Position numbers and translations under genes: made by a program. DNA of 64,000 nucleotides from CAYMFD01 sp964389475 (lineage in GTDB: Bacteria; Bacteroidota; Bacteroidia; Chitinophagales; Saprospiraceae), in the NCBI GenBank assembly GCA_964389475.1, contig CAYMFD010000004.1, forward strand, positions 1-64,000, given 5' to 3'. The notes beneath the pieces are model-generated. The model was not told the DNA's origin, did not search any database, and saw nothing but the letters and a program-made list of their open reading frames with translations. Positions 1 through 9,588 of the stretch are shown here, in pieces; position 1 is the first letter of the stretch; every line of letters begins with the position of its first letter.

Positions 1-135
1 TATTGTTGCATAGGTGAGGGTGTATGGGTCAAATGTACGTAAGTTGGTGGGATAGTGGTTTTGATCGTGAAGTAGTGATTGGCTGACGATCGTGGGATTG
101 ATTCGAAACAAGAATAATTAATCTGTTCGTTTTGG

Positions 136-163
136 CTTGACCCAAAAGAACCAAAAAGTCAAG
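136..163. repeat. Short inverted repeat CTTGAC/GTCAAG
   Basis: CTTGAC at 136-141 is the exact reverse complement of GTCAAG at 158-163. The 16-base spacer is A/C-rich and carries two CCAAAA-like tracts. I have an impression of having seen similar motifs in Bacteroidota intergenic DNA, but that is recollection, not a search. Its function is unknown. Confidence 0.4.
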
Positions 164-390
164 ACGGAGTAAGGCGAATGCTCCTACGTCACAACGTGGA
201 CTCCGTTTGTGAAAATTGCGTTGTCCTTGAGGTTAACTTACGGTCAAGTCATCTATAGGCCAACTAGCCATTTATCGACGATCAATAAAATTGACGCTGA
301 CCCTCTACGGACCGCACATTCTCACACTACACCACTTTCGCTGTACACCGTCGGTCTATTCCTGCGGCCTTAGTTTCTAGCATCGCTTAA

Positions 391-430
391 TTAACAAAAA
401 GTTAGCCGTCGTGGGTTCTACCCCGACGGC
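391..430 (-). terminator. Rho-independent-like terminator hairpin
   Basis: On the minus strand GCCGTCGGGG (430-421) pairs with CCCaCGACGGC (415-405), leaving a five-base loop and one bulge. The stem is followed by TAACTTTTTG, a U-rich tail. The structure is GC-rich and well formed. It sits about 350 bases beyond the stop codon of the gene ending at 783, so it could end that long transcript or a small RNA made from the hairpin cluster. Confidence 0.5.
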
Positions 431-472
431 ACAAACGGAACACAGACTCCTACGTCAGCGCAACGACACATG

Positions 473-751
473 GACAAGCTCAGTGCAGCGCCTCTTTTGC
501 ATGATCAAAAGGAGGGGGGTGATACAAATCTAAATAACACGTCACTCCGGCCGTGTGCGGACTCTCCCCCAGCCCCTCTCTAAAAAGCGAGGGGAGCAAT
601 AAAGCGTAGCAAAGCGACACCTATAAGTCCTTCCTTCTCGAGGGTGACTGAGCAAGCTACTTGTAGTGCATTGACCAAATGTCAATGCAGCGAGGGAACT
701 GAATACTCCGTTATTCAGATGTACCTGCTTAGGCGGTGCACTGAGCTCGTC
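473..751. repeat. Candidate MITE/REP-like composite element
   Basis: The two ends form an inverted repeat: 473-490 (GACAAGCTCAGTGCAGCG) matches the reverse complement of 734-751 at 16 of 18 positions. Between the ends lie four further stem-loops: 491-499/506-515 (one bulge), 573-578/589-594, 667-675/681-689 (nine perfect pairs, five-base loop) and 699-705/712-718 (seven perfect pairs). There is no open frame and no obvious target-site duplication. It could be a non-autonomous mobile element, a BIME-like REP cluster or a structured RNA. The inverted repeats are directly visible; the interpretation is inference. Confidence 0.45.
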
Positions 752-782
752 GAAGTGATGGGTCCGTACTTAGCAATCGAGC

Positions 783-3700
783 CTACCGCTTAACTACCTT
801 ATGCACGGACTCGCGTCCATCCTGATCGGCGACTGTTACGATATAGAGGCCGGGTAGCAGGTCACTTACATCTACATCAGTCTGCCAGTCCAACGGACCT
901 GTCGATCTGTATACTAGCTGGCCGTCCGTGCTGAAGATAGAGACGTCATAGATCTGGTACTCGGCGGTGATTATAAGGTGATCACTCGCTGGATTAGGAT
1001 AGACGGTAATGCCATCCGTATCACTGATGATCTCGTCCGTATCAGTACCTAGCACCCAGCAGGCATCGACACCACCTAATCGCTCGTAATGGTATTCGAT
1101 AGACGATCGCTCTAGCATACAGTTGAGCTGCTCTGCGTGGTCACCACACTGTATGGGATTGCCAAACTCTATGCCCTCTAGGGTGCCTATGCCTGACAGT
1201 ACTGTCATACAAGTATCGGCGGATGGCTGACCGTCTACCACTGCCGCATAGTATAGCTGCCTGCGCATAGTGAGACTACTAAAAAAGGGATTAAAGAATG
1301 TATCTACCCCTATACATACTAGCTGGTCTACAGCGCTACTCGGATCGTNNNNNNNNNNNNNNNNNNNNNNNNNNNNNNNNNNNNNNNNNNNNNNNNNNNN
1401 NNNNNNNNNNNNNNNNNNNNNNNNNNNNNNNNNNNNNNNNNNNNNNNNAAGAATGTATCTACCCCTATACATACTAGCTGGTCTACAGCGCTACTCGGAT
1501 CGTTAATATCGATCACGTCACCAGGTCTGTGATTGATGTCATATACCAGCCGCTCACGACCATCCTCATAGCGATAGACCGCACCGCCCTGCTCGCGGAG
1601 GTAGTAGCTCGTAGGTGTCGCTGGTGTCTGGTCCTCTACGTCTGACTGTAGCATCAGGTGGTAGAAGTTGCCACCTAGCAAGAAGGTATCGCGTGACAGA
1701 CCATAACTGCGAGTGACTAGACGATCACTGTTAGGCTCATCTTGTAGTACGTACCAGGTGCGGTCAGGGGCAACCTGTGCTAGTGACCATGGATAGTTAT
1801 ACTCAAAGTACGTGGTATCGCAAGACTGCCGTGGCCATATGGGTAAGAAGTCTATCTCGACGCTAGACGTAGAAAAACAACGCAAGGCCCCGTACGACGG
1901 AAATGGCAACTGCTCTATACCAGCAGGTGCATCTGGCCAGTGAAATGGGCTCCGCACAACTCCACCACCATAAAGCCTACCAATCAGCTCGACAATAGTA
2001 TTCGTAAAAATAAAGGTATCGCGATCTAGAAATGGCGACTCGGTGATGACGTCATACTCAATCAATTGCGTCGTCTCAAGACCTCTATCATCTCCTGTAA
2101 ATGTAATGGTAAGGCTATCTACCCGTACCTGCGTCCGCACAAAATCTTCCTCCCATGGACGGAAGTAGGTGATCGAATCACTGTATCGATTATTGGCGTC
2201 AAAGTCAAACGTCAGGACATAGTCATCTATGCGATCGTCGTAGACATACACATTCATACCCTCTTCGCTGAGATAGATCGTATCGCCGAGGGTACTCACC
2301 ACCCGACTTGCTGCCCTACCACCGAAGTCTAGCGTATCTACCACCTCAAATGTCACCGTCGTATTGACAACACGCAGCGGCTCCAGCTCCCTATACTCGT
2401 ACGTCCACTGGGTACCGATAGGGAAGATCAGGCCCGTCGTATCAACCACCTGACCATCCAATACAATATTCTCGACACACTCCTCACCTGCTAGGCAACC
2501 CGTCTCACCATCTAGCTCTAGGATCATGTACCACGAGTCGGTACTATCTGGGTGGTTGACAAAGGCAGCATTGTTTAGATAGGCGGCCGAACCTGCTGTG
2601 ATAATGCTGCCATCAGATCGCTCATGGATGTCAATAAGATAGCTATCTACATAGCGTTCATATTGATCGATAGGTAAAAACTCATTGGGGACAGAGAATA
2701 CACGATGCCAAATCACCTCTCCATCAGGCGTGAGACGAGTTGCGAAACTACGGTACTGGCAAAGTTCACCACGCTGCGGGCCAAAACGATGCGGGCATTG
2801 GAGGACTCTGCCACAGACTAGTATATCGCCACTAGATGTGTTGGTAATGTCGTAAGCATCATAGCTGCGGCTATTTTCAAGCACATCCCTGGGCAAAATC
2901 GCCTCCCACGCAACCTCTAGCTCAGGGAAGGTCAGGCGTACGATGTTGCCATGCGAACCTAGACTCTGCACATTACTAGACCACTGAAACCAAATCAAAT
3001 CACCATTATCAGCAAAGGTGAAAGGGGCAGGACCAGAGTTGTCATCTAGATACGTGGTCACGTCCACATCCAGTACGATCGCTCCCGTACGCTTGTCGAT
3101 GGTCTGAAGAAAGTGTCGCTCCCTGTTCTGACAACCAGCACCCCCATCCCGCTCAAATAGTTGGATGATGATCGTCGTGTCGTTGTAGTCCTTGATGTAG
3201 CGGATTTTGTTTTGACTGTTGCCGTCATTGAAGGCTGTAGACCAAAGGAGGTCGCCGGACACTGATCGTGCCTCGAGAACGCTTCGAGAGGTATCTGTTC
3301 CTACCCCTCGTTCTGATGCCAGGTATATCGTTGAGTCAAACACCTCGATGCCCCAGACTCCGAGGGCTTCTTCCGTACTGTAAGAAAAGCTGCTTAACTG
3401 ACTTCCCTGAAGATCTAACAGCTCCACAGTTGCCCTCTGCTCTGGATCATTGATGATCTCATGGTGTGTAAAAACAATATCATTGTGGACAACAAGTCCT
3501 GTACTGAAGGGAAAAGACCCATCACTAAGCCTATCTGTGAAACTGAAAAGCGAATCTAGCTCCTCATCATATGACCAAACTACAGGTACTTGAGCAAAAT
3601 TGTTAGATCCCGGCTGTGTAGGCACCCGAAATACCGATGATATGATCAATTGATCATCTGCAACTTCAAAGCCACGTATCATGTTTGTCGATCCCTCCAG

Positions 3701-3802
3701 CGGCGCATAGAAGACCGAGGATGATTGGGCACACGTGAATGCAACCATAGTGAGCATCACTACACTTATAAGCCACGATCTTATTCTTATTGAACCATTC
3801 AT
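783..3802 (-). CDS. T9SS type A surface protein, interrupted by an assembly gap
   Basis: This is a secreted or surface protein with an N-terminal signal peptide (MNGSIRIRSWLISVV..., cleavage near TCAQ). A long region of about 400 residues looks like a beta-propeller or PQQ-like reporter of textual values. A middle domain with few recognisable motifs follows. The C-terminus is a type IX secretion sorting domain (VYPNPASDHLIIT ... GLYIVTVADQDG ... KVVKR). The gene is split by 100 N at 1349-1448. The 55 bases on each side of the N run are identical, and removing one copy plus the N run (155 bases) gives 2,865 bases, exactly 955 codons, with DTF running straight into FNPFFSS. The intact product is therefore predicted to be 954 aa. 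The ligand or activity is unknown. Confidence 0.85.
1294..1503. other. Assembly gap flanked by identical 55-base contig ends
   Basis: Bases 1294-1348 and 1449-1503 are identical, and 100 N fill 1349-1448. This is the pattern left when a scaffolder joins two contigs that actually overlap by one k-mer and inserts a default gap. It is an artefact, not a biological direct repeat: collapsing it restores the reading frame of the surrounding gene. Confidence 0.9.
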
Positions 3803-4010
3803 AGTAAACGAGTTTATCTTATGGCAATATAATAAACAATACTATCAATCATCTATAAATGAGTACCTGATCACGACTCTTGTCATCTAAAACACAAGAA
3901 ATAATTTAATTCAGCTTGGTCATATTAGCTAAAACAGATTTCGAGGAGACACCAAAGCGTTATCTATGGTGGTCGATCACATTAGAAATACTTGCATATA
4001 GGGTTGGGGG

Positions 4011-4080
4011 CGGATTTCGGATATCAGATTTCGAATATCAGATTTCAGAGTTTGGATGTCGAAGTTCGGATATCAGAAAT
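4011..4080. repeat. Degenerate GGATATCAGATTTC repeat tract
   Basis: About five imperfect units of roughly 14 bases, variants of CGGATATCAGATTT / CGAATATCAGATTT, run head to tail. The first units match closely and the last ones are more diverged. It resembles a slipped-strand expanded intergenic repeat. No function is apparent. Confidence 0.6.
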
Positions 4081-4160
4081 GGTATAAGACTTAAGATGCC
4101 TTTGAGCCAAATAACGAGAAACAGGAGGACGAACATCAGAAAAAGGACAAACACAATAAC

Positions 4161-4247
4161 GTGAGACGTGTAAACGAAAAGACGCAGGACGTCGAACGAG
4201 AAAACCTCAGACGGGTAAACGTCAGACGTCCAAACGTAAAACGTCGT
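4161..4247. repeat. Degenerate AGACGT..AAACG repeat tract
   Basis: Imperfect units built on CAGACGTGTAAACG / CAGACGTCCAAACG / AAAACGTCGTC repeat up to the stop codon of the GbsR-like gene at 4248. The unit differs from the tract at 4011-4080, so two unrelated repeat families sit within 250 bases. The tract falls in the 3' untranslated region of the regulator transcript. Confidence 0.55.
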
Positions 4248-4748
4248 CTACCGCATCATACGCATAAAGCCACTCATGAGCCAGTTACCCTTACTCTCTG
4301 AGAGGTGGGTAAGGGCCGAGTCAGCTTTCTCGCTATAGCTCTTAAGCTCCTCGATCATCTTGCAAAATTCATCACTTTCTTCGCAGTTGGCCTCTACATT
4401 GGAAATCTCATTGAGTACAGCGATCATAGGGTCGAGCTCTTTCTTCTTGCGCTGGGCTATGATATTCTGAAATACCTTCCAGATATCTTTTTCTGCAACG
4501 AACCATTCTTTGCGTTCGCCAGGTTTGAACTGCTTGTGGACTAGACCCCAATCAATGAGGGCACGTAAGTTCATATTCACATTACCACGAGAGATGTGGA
4601 GAGCCTCCATGACCTCGTCGGCACAGAGCGATTCGCTAGAGACGAGTAGCAAGGCATGCACCTGGCCCATCGTCTTATTGATGCCCCAGTTGATCCCTAG
4701 GTTACCCCAGGCGTGTATAAATTTTTGCCTTCCTTCGTCTAGTTGCAT
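4248..4748 (-). CDS. GbsR/MarR-type transcriptional regulator
   Basis: The 166-residue protein has a winged-helix DNA-binding domain at about residues 20-95, with the pattern MGQVHALLLVSSESLCADEVMEALHISRGNVNMNLRAL typical of the GbsR-like branch of MarR regulators. The recognition helix is around HISRGNVNMNLR, and the wing includes KPGERKEWFVAEKD. An alpha-helical C-terminal half (100-166), rich in Glu and Lys, probably dimerises. In Bacillus GbsR senses choline, but Bacteroidota homologues are mostly uncharacterised, so the effector here is unknown. It lies 86 bases downstream of gcvT on the same strand and may share its transcript. The ATG at 4748 gives the full-length domain. Confidence 0.8.
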   Translation of the reverse strand: MQLDEGRQKFIHAWGNLGINWGINKTMGQVHALLLVSSESLCADEVMEALHISRGNVNMNLRALIDWGLVHKQFKPGERKEWFVAEKDIWKVFQNIIAQRKKKELDPMIAVLNEISNVEANCEESDEFCKMIEELKSYSEKADSALTHLSESKGNWLMSGFMRMMR

Positions 4749-4834
4749 GTCCTTTGTGCCCTAATGCAAGTAGATAAAGCTATCTAGGGCTATTTTGTTT
4801 AGCAATGGACTGAATTCGATGATTCTAAGTCAGT

Positions 4835-5941
4835 CTAGAGAAAGGGCACCTTGACGGTCGTGGCGGGCAAAAGCTTACGGCCTGTGTCGATAAGTACCTG
4901 GGTACCTTCGGCGCTGTGCTCCTTAGTTACGTAGCCGAGGCCTATGGGCTTATCGAGGCTAGGCGACTGGCTACCCGAGGTCACACGACCTATGTGGTTA
5001 CCATCTTGGTCTACGATGGGGTAGCCGTGGCGTGGCACTCTGCGTGCATCTACGAGTAATCCGACGAGTCGTGAGGCGATGCCGTTTTTCTTCTCATTGA
5101 TGAACATCTGCTTACTAGGGAAGTCAACCGTCTTCTTGAGCTTAGTGATCCAGCCTAGCCCTGCCTGGAGCGGGCTGGTCGTCTCGTCGATATCATTGCC
5201 ATAGAGGCAGTAGCCCTTCTCTAGTCGTAGGGTGTCTCTGCAACCTAGTCCACATAGCGTCATGCCTACGGAGGCGCCTGCCTGCGAGAGGGCATCCCAG
5301 AGGTCGCCTACCTTGTCTGCATTGACATATAACTCATAGCCACCGCTACCGGTATAACCTGTCGCTGATATCAGGACATTATCTATCCCTGCTACGGCGC
5401 CTTTTTTATGATGGTAAAAGGGGATGCTATCTAGATCTACCTCGGTTAGCATCTGTAGGACCTGCTGGGCGGTAGGGCCCTGTAGTGCTAGTAGGCCTGT
5501 ACGACCGCTGATATCGATCATATCGGTCTCGTAGGTATTGCGATCAGCAATCCACTTCCAGTCTTTCTGGATGTTACCAGCATTGACGACTAGCATGTAG
5601 GCTCGCTCGCCCTCGCTACATCGGTCCTCGTCTAGGCGATATACTAGGAGGTCATCCACTATGCCGCCCACCTCATTGGGCAGGCAGCTGTACTGTGCCT
5701 GGCCGATCTCTAGCTTGCTAGCATCATTACTCGTTACCGACTGTATGAGGTCTAGTGCCTCCTTGCCCCGCACGACAAACTCGCCCATGTGGCTCACGTC
5801 AAATAGGCCCACATTGCTGCGTACGGCGAGGTGCTCCTCCTTGATGTTGGAGTATTGTAGCGGCATCATGTAGCCAGCAAAGTCTACCATTCTGGCCCCT
5901 AAGGCCTCATGTCGTGCTCTGAGCGGTGTATCGAGTGGCAT
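4835..5941 (-). CDS. gcvT: Glycine cleavage system T protein (aminomethyltransferase)
   Basis: The 368-residue protein is of normal length for GcvT. In the glycine cleavage system it moves the methylene group from the lipoyl arm of the H protein to tetrahydrofolate, releasing ammonia. Family features visible are the N-terminal RHEALGARMVDFAGYMMPLQY, DVSHMGEF near residue 50, LLALQGP, and the folate-binding GYTGSGGYELYV. The C-terminal barrel contains GHIGRVTSGSQSPSL and IGLGYV. It lies 36 bases downstream of the aldolase gene, the middle of a pheT-fba-gcvT run that looks co-transcribed. Other glycine cleavage genes (gcvH, gcvP) are not in the window, so the operon is not a dedicated gcv unit. 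Confidence 0.96.
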   Translation of the reverse strand: MPLDTPLRARHEALGARMVDFAGYMMPLQYSNIKEEHLAVRSNVGLFDVSHMGEFVVRGKEALDLIQSVTSNDASKLEIGQAQYSCLPNEVGGIVDDLLVYRLDEDRCSEGERAYMLVVNAGNIQKDWKWIADRNTYETDMIDISGRTGLLALQGPTAQQVLQMLTEVDLDSIPFYHHKKGAVAGIDNVLISATGYTGSGGYELYVNADKVGDLWDALSQAGASVGMTLCGLGCRDTLRLEKGYCLYGNDIDETTSPLQAGLGWITKLKKTVDFPSKQMFINEKKNGIASRLVGLLVDARRVPRHGYPIVDQDGNHIGRVTSGSQSPSLDKPIGLGYVTKEHSAEGTQVLIDTGRKLLPATTVKVPFL

Positions 5942-5977
5942 AGTCGTACTACTGGTGGTGGTTTAGGTATCTGGGTA

Positions 5978-7048
5978 TTAGTTACGGTCTAGGCAGTCTA
6001 GGTCCTCGAAGGCCACCTTGAGGCGGTCTACGAATGACACCTCGCATGCTCTCAACCACTTACGTGGGTCGTAGACCTTCTTATTGGGCTGGTCGTCACC
6101 CTCAGGATTACCGATCTGTGACTGCATGTAGTCCTTCTTATCCTCGTAGTAGTCACGGATACCTTTGGCAAATGCCCACTGGAGGTCAGTATCGATATTC
6201 ATCTTGACGGCACCATACTCGATGGCCTCTCTGATCTCGGCTCGGCTACTACCTGACCCACCATGGAATACAAAGTTGATAGGATTGTCATTGCCCTTGA
6301 TGCCTAGCTTATCGATGAGGTGCTGCTGTGAGTTCTTAAGGATGATAGGACGTAGCTCGACGTTACCCGGCTTGTAGACGCCGTGCACATTACCGAATGC
6401 TGCTGCGATGGTAAACTTGTCGCTCACCTGCGAGAGCTCTTGGTAGGCATAGTATACCTCCTCTGGCTGTGTATATAGCTTGCTACTATCGACGTCACTG
6501 TTATCTACACCATCTTCTTCACCACCTGTGACACCGAGCTCTATCTCTAGGGTCATGCCCATCTTATCCATACGTTGGAGGTAGGCCTTACAGGTAGCGA
6601 TATTTTCTTCTAATGGCTCCTCTGATAGGTCGATCATATGAGAGCTGTAGAGTGTCTGGCCGGTCGCCTCGAAGTGTTTTTCGCTGGCGTCTAGTAGTCC
6701 ATCAATCCACGGCAGGAGCTTCTTGGCACAGTGATCGGTATGTAGTATGACAGGTACGCCATAGGCCTCTGCTAGGTTATGTACGTGCATGGCACCGCTG
6801 ACACCTCCTAGTACAGCCGCCTTCTGACCATCATTGCTGAGGCCCTTACCTGCCATAAACGATGCACCGCCATTGCTAAACTGTACGATCACCGGGCTAT
6901 TGACCGCTCTGGCCGTCTCGAGCACAGCGTTAACCGTATTGCTACCTACCACGTTGACGGCAGGCATGGCAAAGTTGTTTTCGTTGGCATAATTGAGGAG
7001 GTCTGTCACCTCTTGTCCTTGTAGTACTCCAGATCTGAATTTTCCCAT
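5978..7048 (-). CDS. fbaA: Class II fructose-bisphosphate aldolase
   Basis: The 356-residue enzyme interconverts fructose-1,6-bisphosphate with glyceraldehyde-3-phosphate and dihydroxyacetone phosphate in glycolysis and gluconeogenesis. It is the class IIA, zinc-dependent type, close in length to E. coli FbaA. Metal-binding signatures are HTDHCAKK (His103/His106 region), LEIELGVTGGEEDG, NVHGVYKPGN and FHGGSGSS, and the phosphate-binding loop is MNIDTDLQWAF. It sits 39 bases after pheT and 36 bases before gcvT. There is no sign of a regulatory region between them, so it is probably expressed from the pheT promoter. Confidence 0.96.
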   Translation of the reverse strand: MGKFRSGVLQGQEVTDLLNYANENNFAMPAVNVVGSNTVNAVLETARAVNSPVIVQFSNGGASFMAGKGLSNDGQKAAVLGGVSGAMHVHNLAEAYGVPVILHTDHCAKKLLPWIDGLLDASEKHFEATGQTLYSSHMIDLSEEPLEENIATCKAYLQRMDKMGMTLEIELGVTGGEEDGVDNSDVDSSKLYTQPEEVYYAYQELSQVSDKFTIAAAFGNVHGVYKPGNVELRPIILKNSQQHLIDKLGIKGNDNPINFVFHGGSGSSRAEIREAIEYGAVKMNIDTDLQWAFAKGIRDYYEDKKDYMQSQIGNPEGDDQPNKKVYDPRKWLRACEVSFVDRLKVAFEDLDCLDRN

Positions 7049-7087
7049 AACTATCTTATTATCAATATTCTTACTTCCTAATAAACC

Positions 7088-9529
7088 CTAAGACCTCACG
7101 ACGGCACCCAACTTTTGCTGGTAGGTGCTTATCATTTGCTGCATGATCTTATCGATTTCTTTATCCTTTAAAGTCTTCTCTACATCCTCGAAGATATAAC
7201 TAATGGCATAGGATTTCTTGCCCTTGCCCAGCTGATCTTCATTGACATAAACATCAAAGAGAGCAATCTCCTTGAGTAGTTTTTTACCTGTTTTTTTGGC
7301 GACAGCCTCTATATCACTATACGAAGTCGCTTGATCTATAACCAGTGCTAGGTCTCGACGTACCGACGGATACTTGCTGATCGGTGCTACGCTAACACTG
7401 ACTCTAGCCGCAGCAGCTACCAACGTATTTATAGGTAACTCAGCGTAGTAGCTGTCTGCCTTGAGCCCCATCTGCGAGGCGATATTACTACTTACCGCGC
7501 CGAATGTGGCGATCACTTGCTTGCCGCGGTGGTAGGTCAGTCCGTAGTCTAGTCGGCTATCCTCCGACTCCTTGATCTGGTAACCTGCTATGCCTAGGCG
7601 ATCGAGTACGAGGTGTACGGCACGCTTGAGCGAGTATAGGTCTACGGCACGCTTATCGGTATGTCTCCACGACTCAGGGTACTGCTGTCCACTGATAAAC
7701 AAGGTGAGGTACTCTGTCTCTGTAAAGTCGTCATCCGCCTTGAGGTAGGACTTGCCAAACTCAAATAATCGGGTCGTCAACTGCTGGCGATTATGATTAT
7801 GGACGACGGACTGCAGCCCGCTCATCATCATCTCCGGTCGCATGATGTCGAGATGTATGTTACTCGTATTATTAATCGATACGAATGCTCCAGCATCTAC
7901 GAAGTCATGTCCATCATACACCTTACTGGGTATGAGGGATAGGCCCATCATCTCATTGTATCCACTACTAGCGAGGTGGTCGGCGATACGCTGGCACACC
8001 GTGAGCTTGCCGTACTTGTCTAGGTAGGTGATGGTTGAGCTGATCTTGCTGGGCACCTCGATCTTGTTAAATCCATAGATGCGCAGTATCTCTTCGATAA
8101 GGTCGACATCTCGCAAGACCTCCGCCTTATTGGTCGGGACGTAGACCTTGATACTGCCCTCGTCCAGTGGCTTGATCTCCATATTGAGAGCACGCAGGAT
8201 ATTCTGTATCTGCTCGGCAGAGATCTCGGCACCCATCAGTCGGGTTACCTTGTTATAGCTGAGTATAATCTCTACAGGCTTGACCTCTGCTGGGTAGATA
8301 TCGATCACATCTGATGCTATAGTGCCTCCTGCATACTCCTGTAGTAATAGCGCCGCTCGCTTAAGGGCGAATACCGTCACATTGGGATCACTACCCTTTT
8401 CATAAACCTTGGCAGCATCGGTACGTAGACCGTGTCGGGTGCTAGACTTGCGTATCGAGCCTGCATTAAAATGTGCAGACTCTAGCAATATGGTAGTCGT
8501 AGCGTCAGTAACGCCAGAGCTGGCACCACCGAACACACCTGCTATACACATTGGCGTATCCGCACCGTCGCAGATCATCAAATCGTCAGCGGACAGTTCT
8601 CGCTCTACATCGTCTAGGGTCTTAAACTTGGTCTTATCCGCTAGGCGCTGCACCTTGATCTTCTTGTCGCCGAGCTGGTCATAATCAAATACGTGTAGTG
8701 GCTGGCCGAGCTCATGTAGGATAAAATTGGTAATGTCTACTACATTGCTGATCGGTCGTACGCCTATAGCCCGCAGTCGCTCCTGCATCCAGTCAGGGCT
8801 AGGGCCGATCTCTACGTCCGTCACAGTGATGGCACTATACCTAGGACATAGGTCTGCATCGACTACCTCTACCTCAAAGGGCTTGCTCGTATGCTTAACG
8901 TCGAAGCCACTGATAGAGGGTTTTTTGATACTGGTCTTAGAGCCGTTGTTGATCTTAAGATAGGCCAGCAGGTCGCTCGCACAACCTAGGTGGCAGGTGG
9001 CGTCGCTACGGTTAGGCGTCAATCCTATATCGTAGACCACATCTGATGATATATCAAAGTACGCTGCGGCATCGGCTCCGACCTCTGCATCTTCGCTCAG
9101 GACCATGATACCGTCATGGCCAGCGCCGAGGCCGAGTTCGTCTTCGGCACAGATCATACCCATGCTTACCTCGCCTCTTATCTTACCCTTCTTGATCTTA
9201 AAGGCCTTGCCATCAGCGTCGTAAAGTGTAGTGCCCACTGTAGCGACGGCTACCTTCTGGCCAGCTGCTACATTGGGTGCTCCACATACGATCTGTACAG
9301 GCTCCTCACCACCTAGGTCGACTGTGGTGAGCGAGAGCTTGTCTGCGCCAGGGTGCTTACCGCAAGTAACTACGTGGCCGATCCTGACTCCAGCAAGACC
9401 TCCCGGCACTTGCTCGACCATCTCCTCGCCCTCAACCTCTAGACCTATAAGTGTCAATATCTCAGAGAGCTCTGCAGAACTGAGGTCAAAGTCTAGGTAA
9501 TCTTTGAGCCAGCGGGTGCTTAATTTCAT
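7088..9529 (-). CDS. pheT: Phenylalanyl-tRNA synthetase beta subunit
   Basis: The 813-residue beta chain of the (alpha-beta)2 enzyme charges tRNA-Phe. It has the full domain set: an N-terminal EMAP-type tRNA-binding domain (about 40-150, with HPGADKLSL), B3/B4 editing domain (about 210-390, with SARHFN-like ESAHFNAGSIRKSSTRHGLRT), B5 domain (about 400-490), catalytic-like core, and C-terminal FDX-ACB anticodon-binding domain (KYPSVRRDLALVID). pheS is not adjacent, which is common in Bacteroidota. A ribosome-binding AGGAG lies about 11 bases before the ATG, and a -7 promoter motif lies 52 bases upstream. Confidence 0.97.
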   Translation of the reverse strand: MKLSTRWLKDYLDFDLSSAELSEILTLIGLEVEGEEMVEQVPGGLAGVRIGHVVTCGKHPGADKLSLTTVDLGGEEPVQIVCGAPNVAAGQKVAVATVGTTLYDADGKAFKIKKGKIRGEVSMGMICAEDELGLGAGHDGIMVLSEDAEVGADAAAYFDISSDVVYDIGLTPNRSDATCHLGCASDLLAYLKINNGSKTSIKKPSISGFDVKHTSKPFEVEVVDADLCPRYSAITVTDVEIGPSPDWMQERLRAIGVRPISNVVDITNFILHELGQPLHVFDYDQLGDKKIKVQRLADKTKFKTLDDVERELSADDLMICDGADTPMCIAGVFGGASSGVTDATTTILLESAHFNAGSIRKSSTRHGLRTDAAKVYEKGSDPNVTVFALKRAALLLQEYAGGTIASDVIDIYPAEVKPVEIILSYNKVTRLMGAEISAEQIQNILRALNMEIKPLDEGSIKVYVPTNKAEVLRDVDLIEEILRIYGFNKIEVPSKISSTITYLDKYGKLTVCQRIADHLASSGYNEMMGLSLIPSKVYDGHDFVDAGAFVSINNTSNIHLDIMRPEMMMSGLQSVVHNHNRQQLTTRLFEFGKSYLKADDDFTETEYLTLFISGQQYPESWRHTDKRAVDLYSLKRAVHLVLDRLGIAGYQIKESEDSRLDYGLTYHRGKQVIATFGAVSSNIASQMGLKADSYYAELPINTLVAAAARVSVSVAPISKYPSVRRDLALVIDQATSYSDIEAVAKKTGKKLLKEIALFDVYVNEDQLGKGKKSYAISYIFEDVEKTLKDKEIDKIMQQMISTYQQKLGAVVRS

Positions 9530-9580
9530 ACGTCGGTTTATCTCCTTTTTTAGGAAGGGTTCTGTCTTCTAAAACGTGGT

Positions 9581-9588
9581 CAAAGATA
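9581..9588 (-). promoter_or_regulatory. Candidate -7 promoter element for pheT
   Basis: On the minus strand the sequence is TATCTTTG, an exact match to the Bacteroidota -7 consensus TAnnTTTG, 52 bases before the pheT start. No TTTG is present at the expected -33 position, so the match is partial. Confidence 0.35.

Larger units (their letters stand above)
1..782. other. Gene-free region rich in hairpins
   Basis: I find no convincing coding sequence in this 782-base stretch on either strand. It carries several perfect or near-perfect inverted repeats (136-163, 405-430, 491-515, 573-594, 667-689, 699-718). It also has two oppositely oriented copies of a REP-like sequence at 473-490 and 734-751. 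It lies downstream of the minus-strand surface-protein gene that ends at 783. The sequence looks like a mosaic of repetitive intergenic elements rather than a decayed gene, but I cannot compare it with other genomic copies. Confidence 0.7.
3803..4247. other. Intergenic region with two degenerate short-repeat tracts
   Basis: This 445-base AT-rich region lies between the start of the surface-protein gene (3802) and the end of the GbsR-like gene (4248). Apart from two low-complexity repeat tracts (4011-4080 and about 4161-4247) I see no gene. A short plus-strand open frame across it (3916-4164) is built mostly from repeat units and has no recognisable protein features. Confidence 0.6.

Noticed and set aside
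1270..1506. Plus-strand open frame spanning the first N run
   Set aside because: It exists only because N bases are translated as unknown residues; it lies antisense to the T9SS gene and has no coding features.
3916..4164. 82-residue plus-strand open frame in the repeat region
   Set aside because: It is made largely of the degenerate repeat units, with no start context and no similarity to any family I know.
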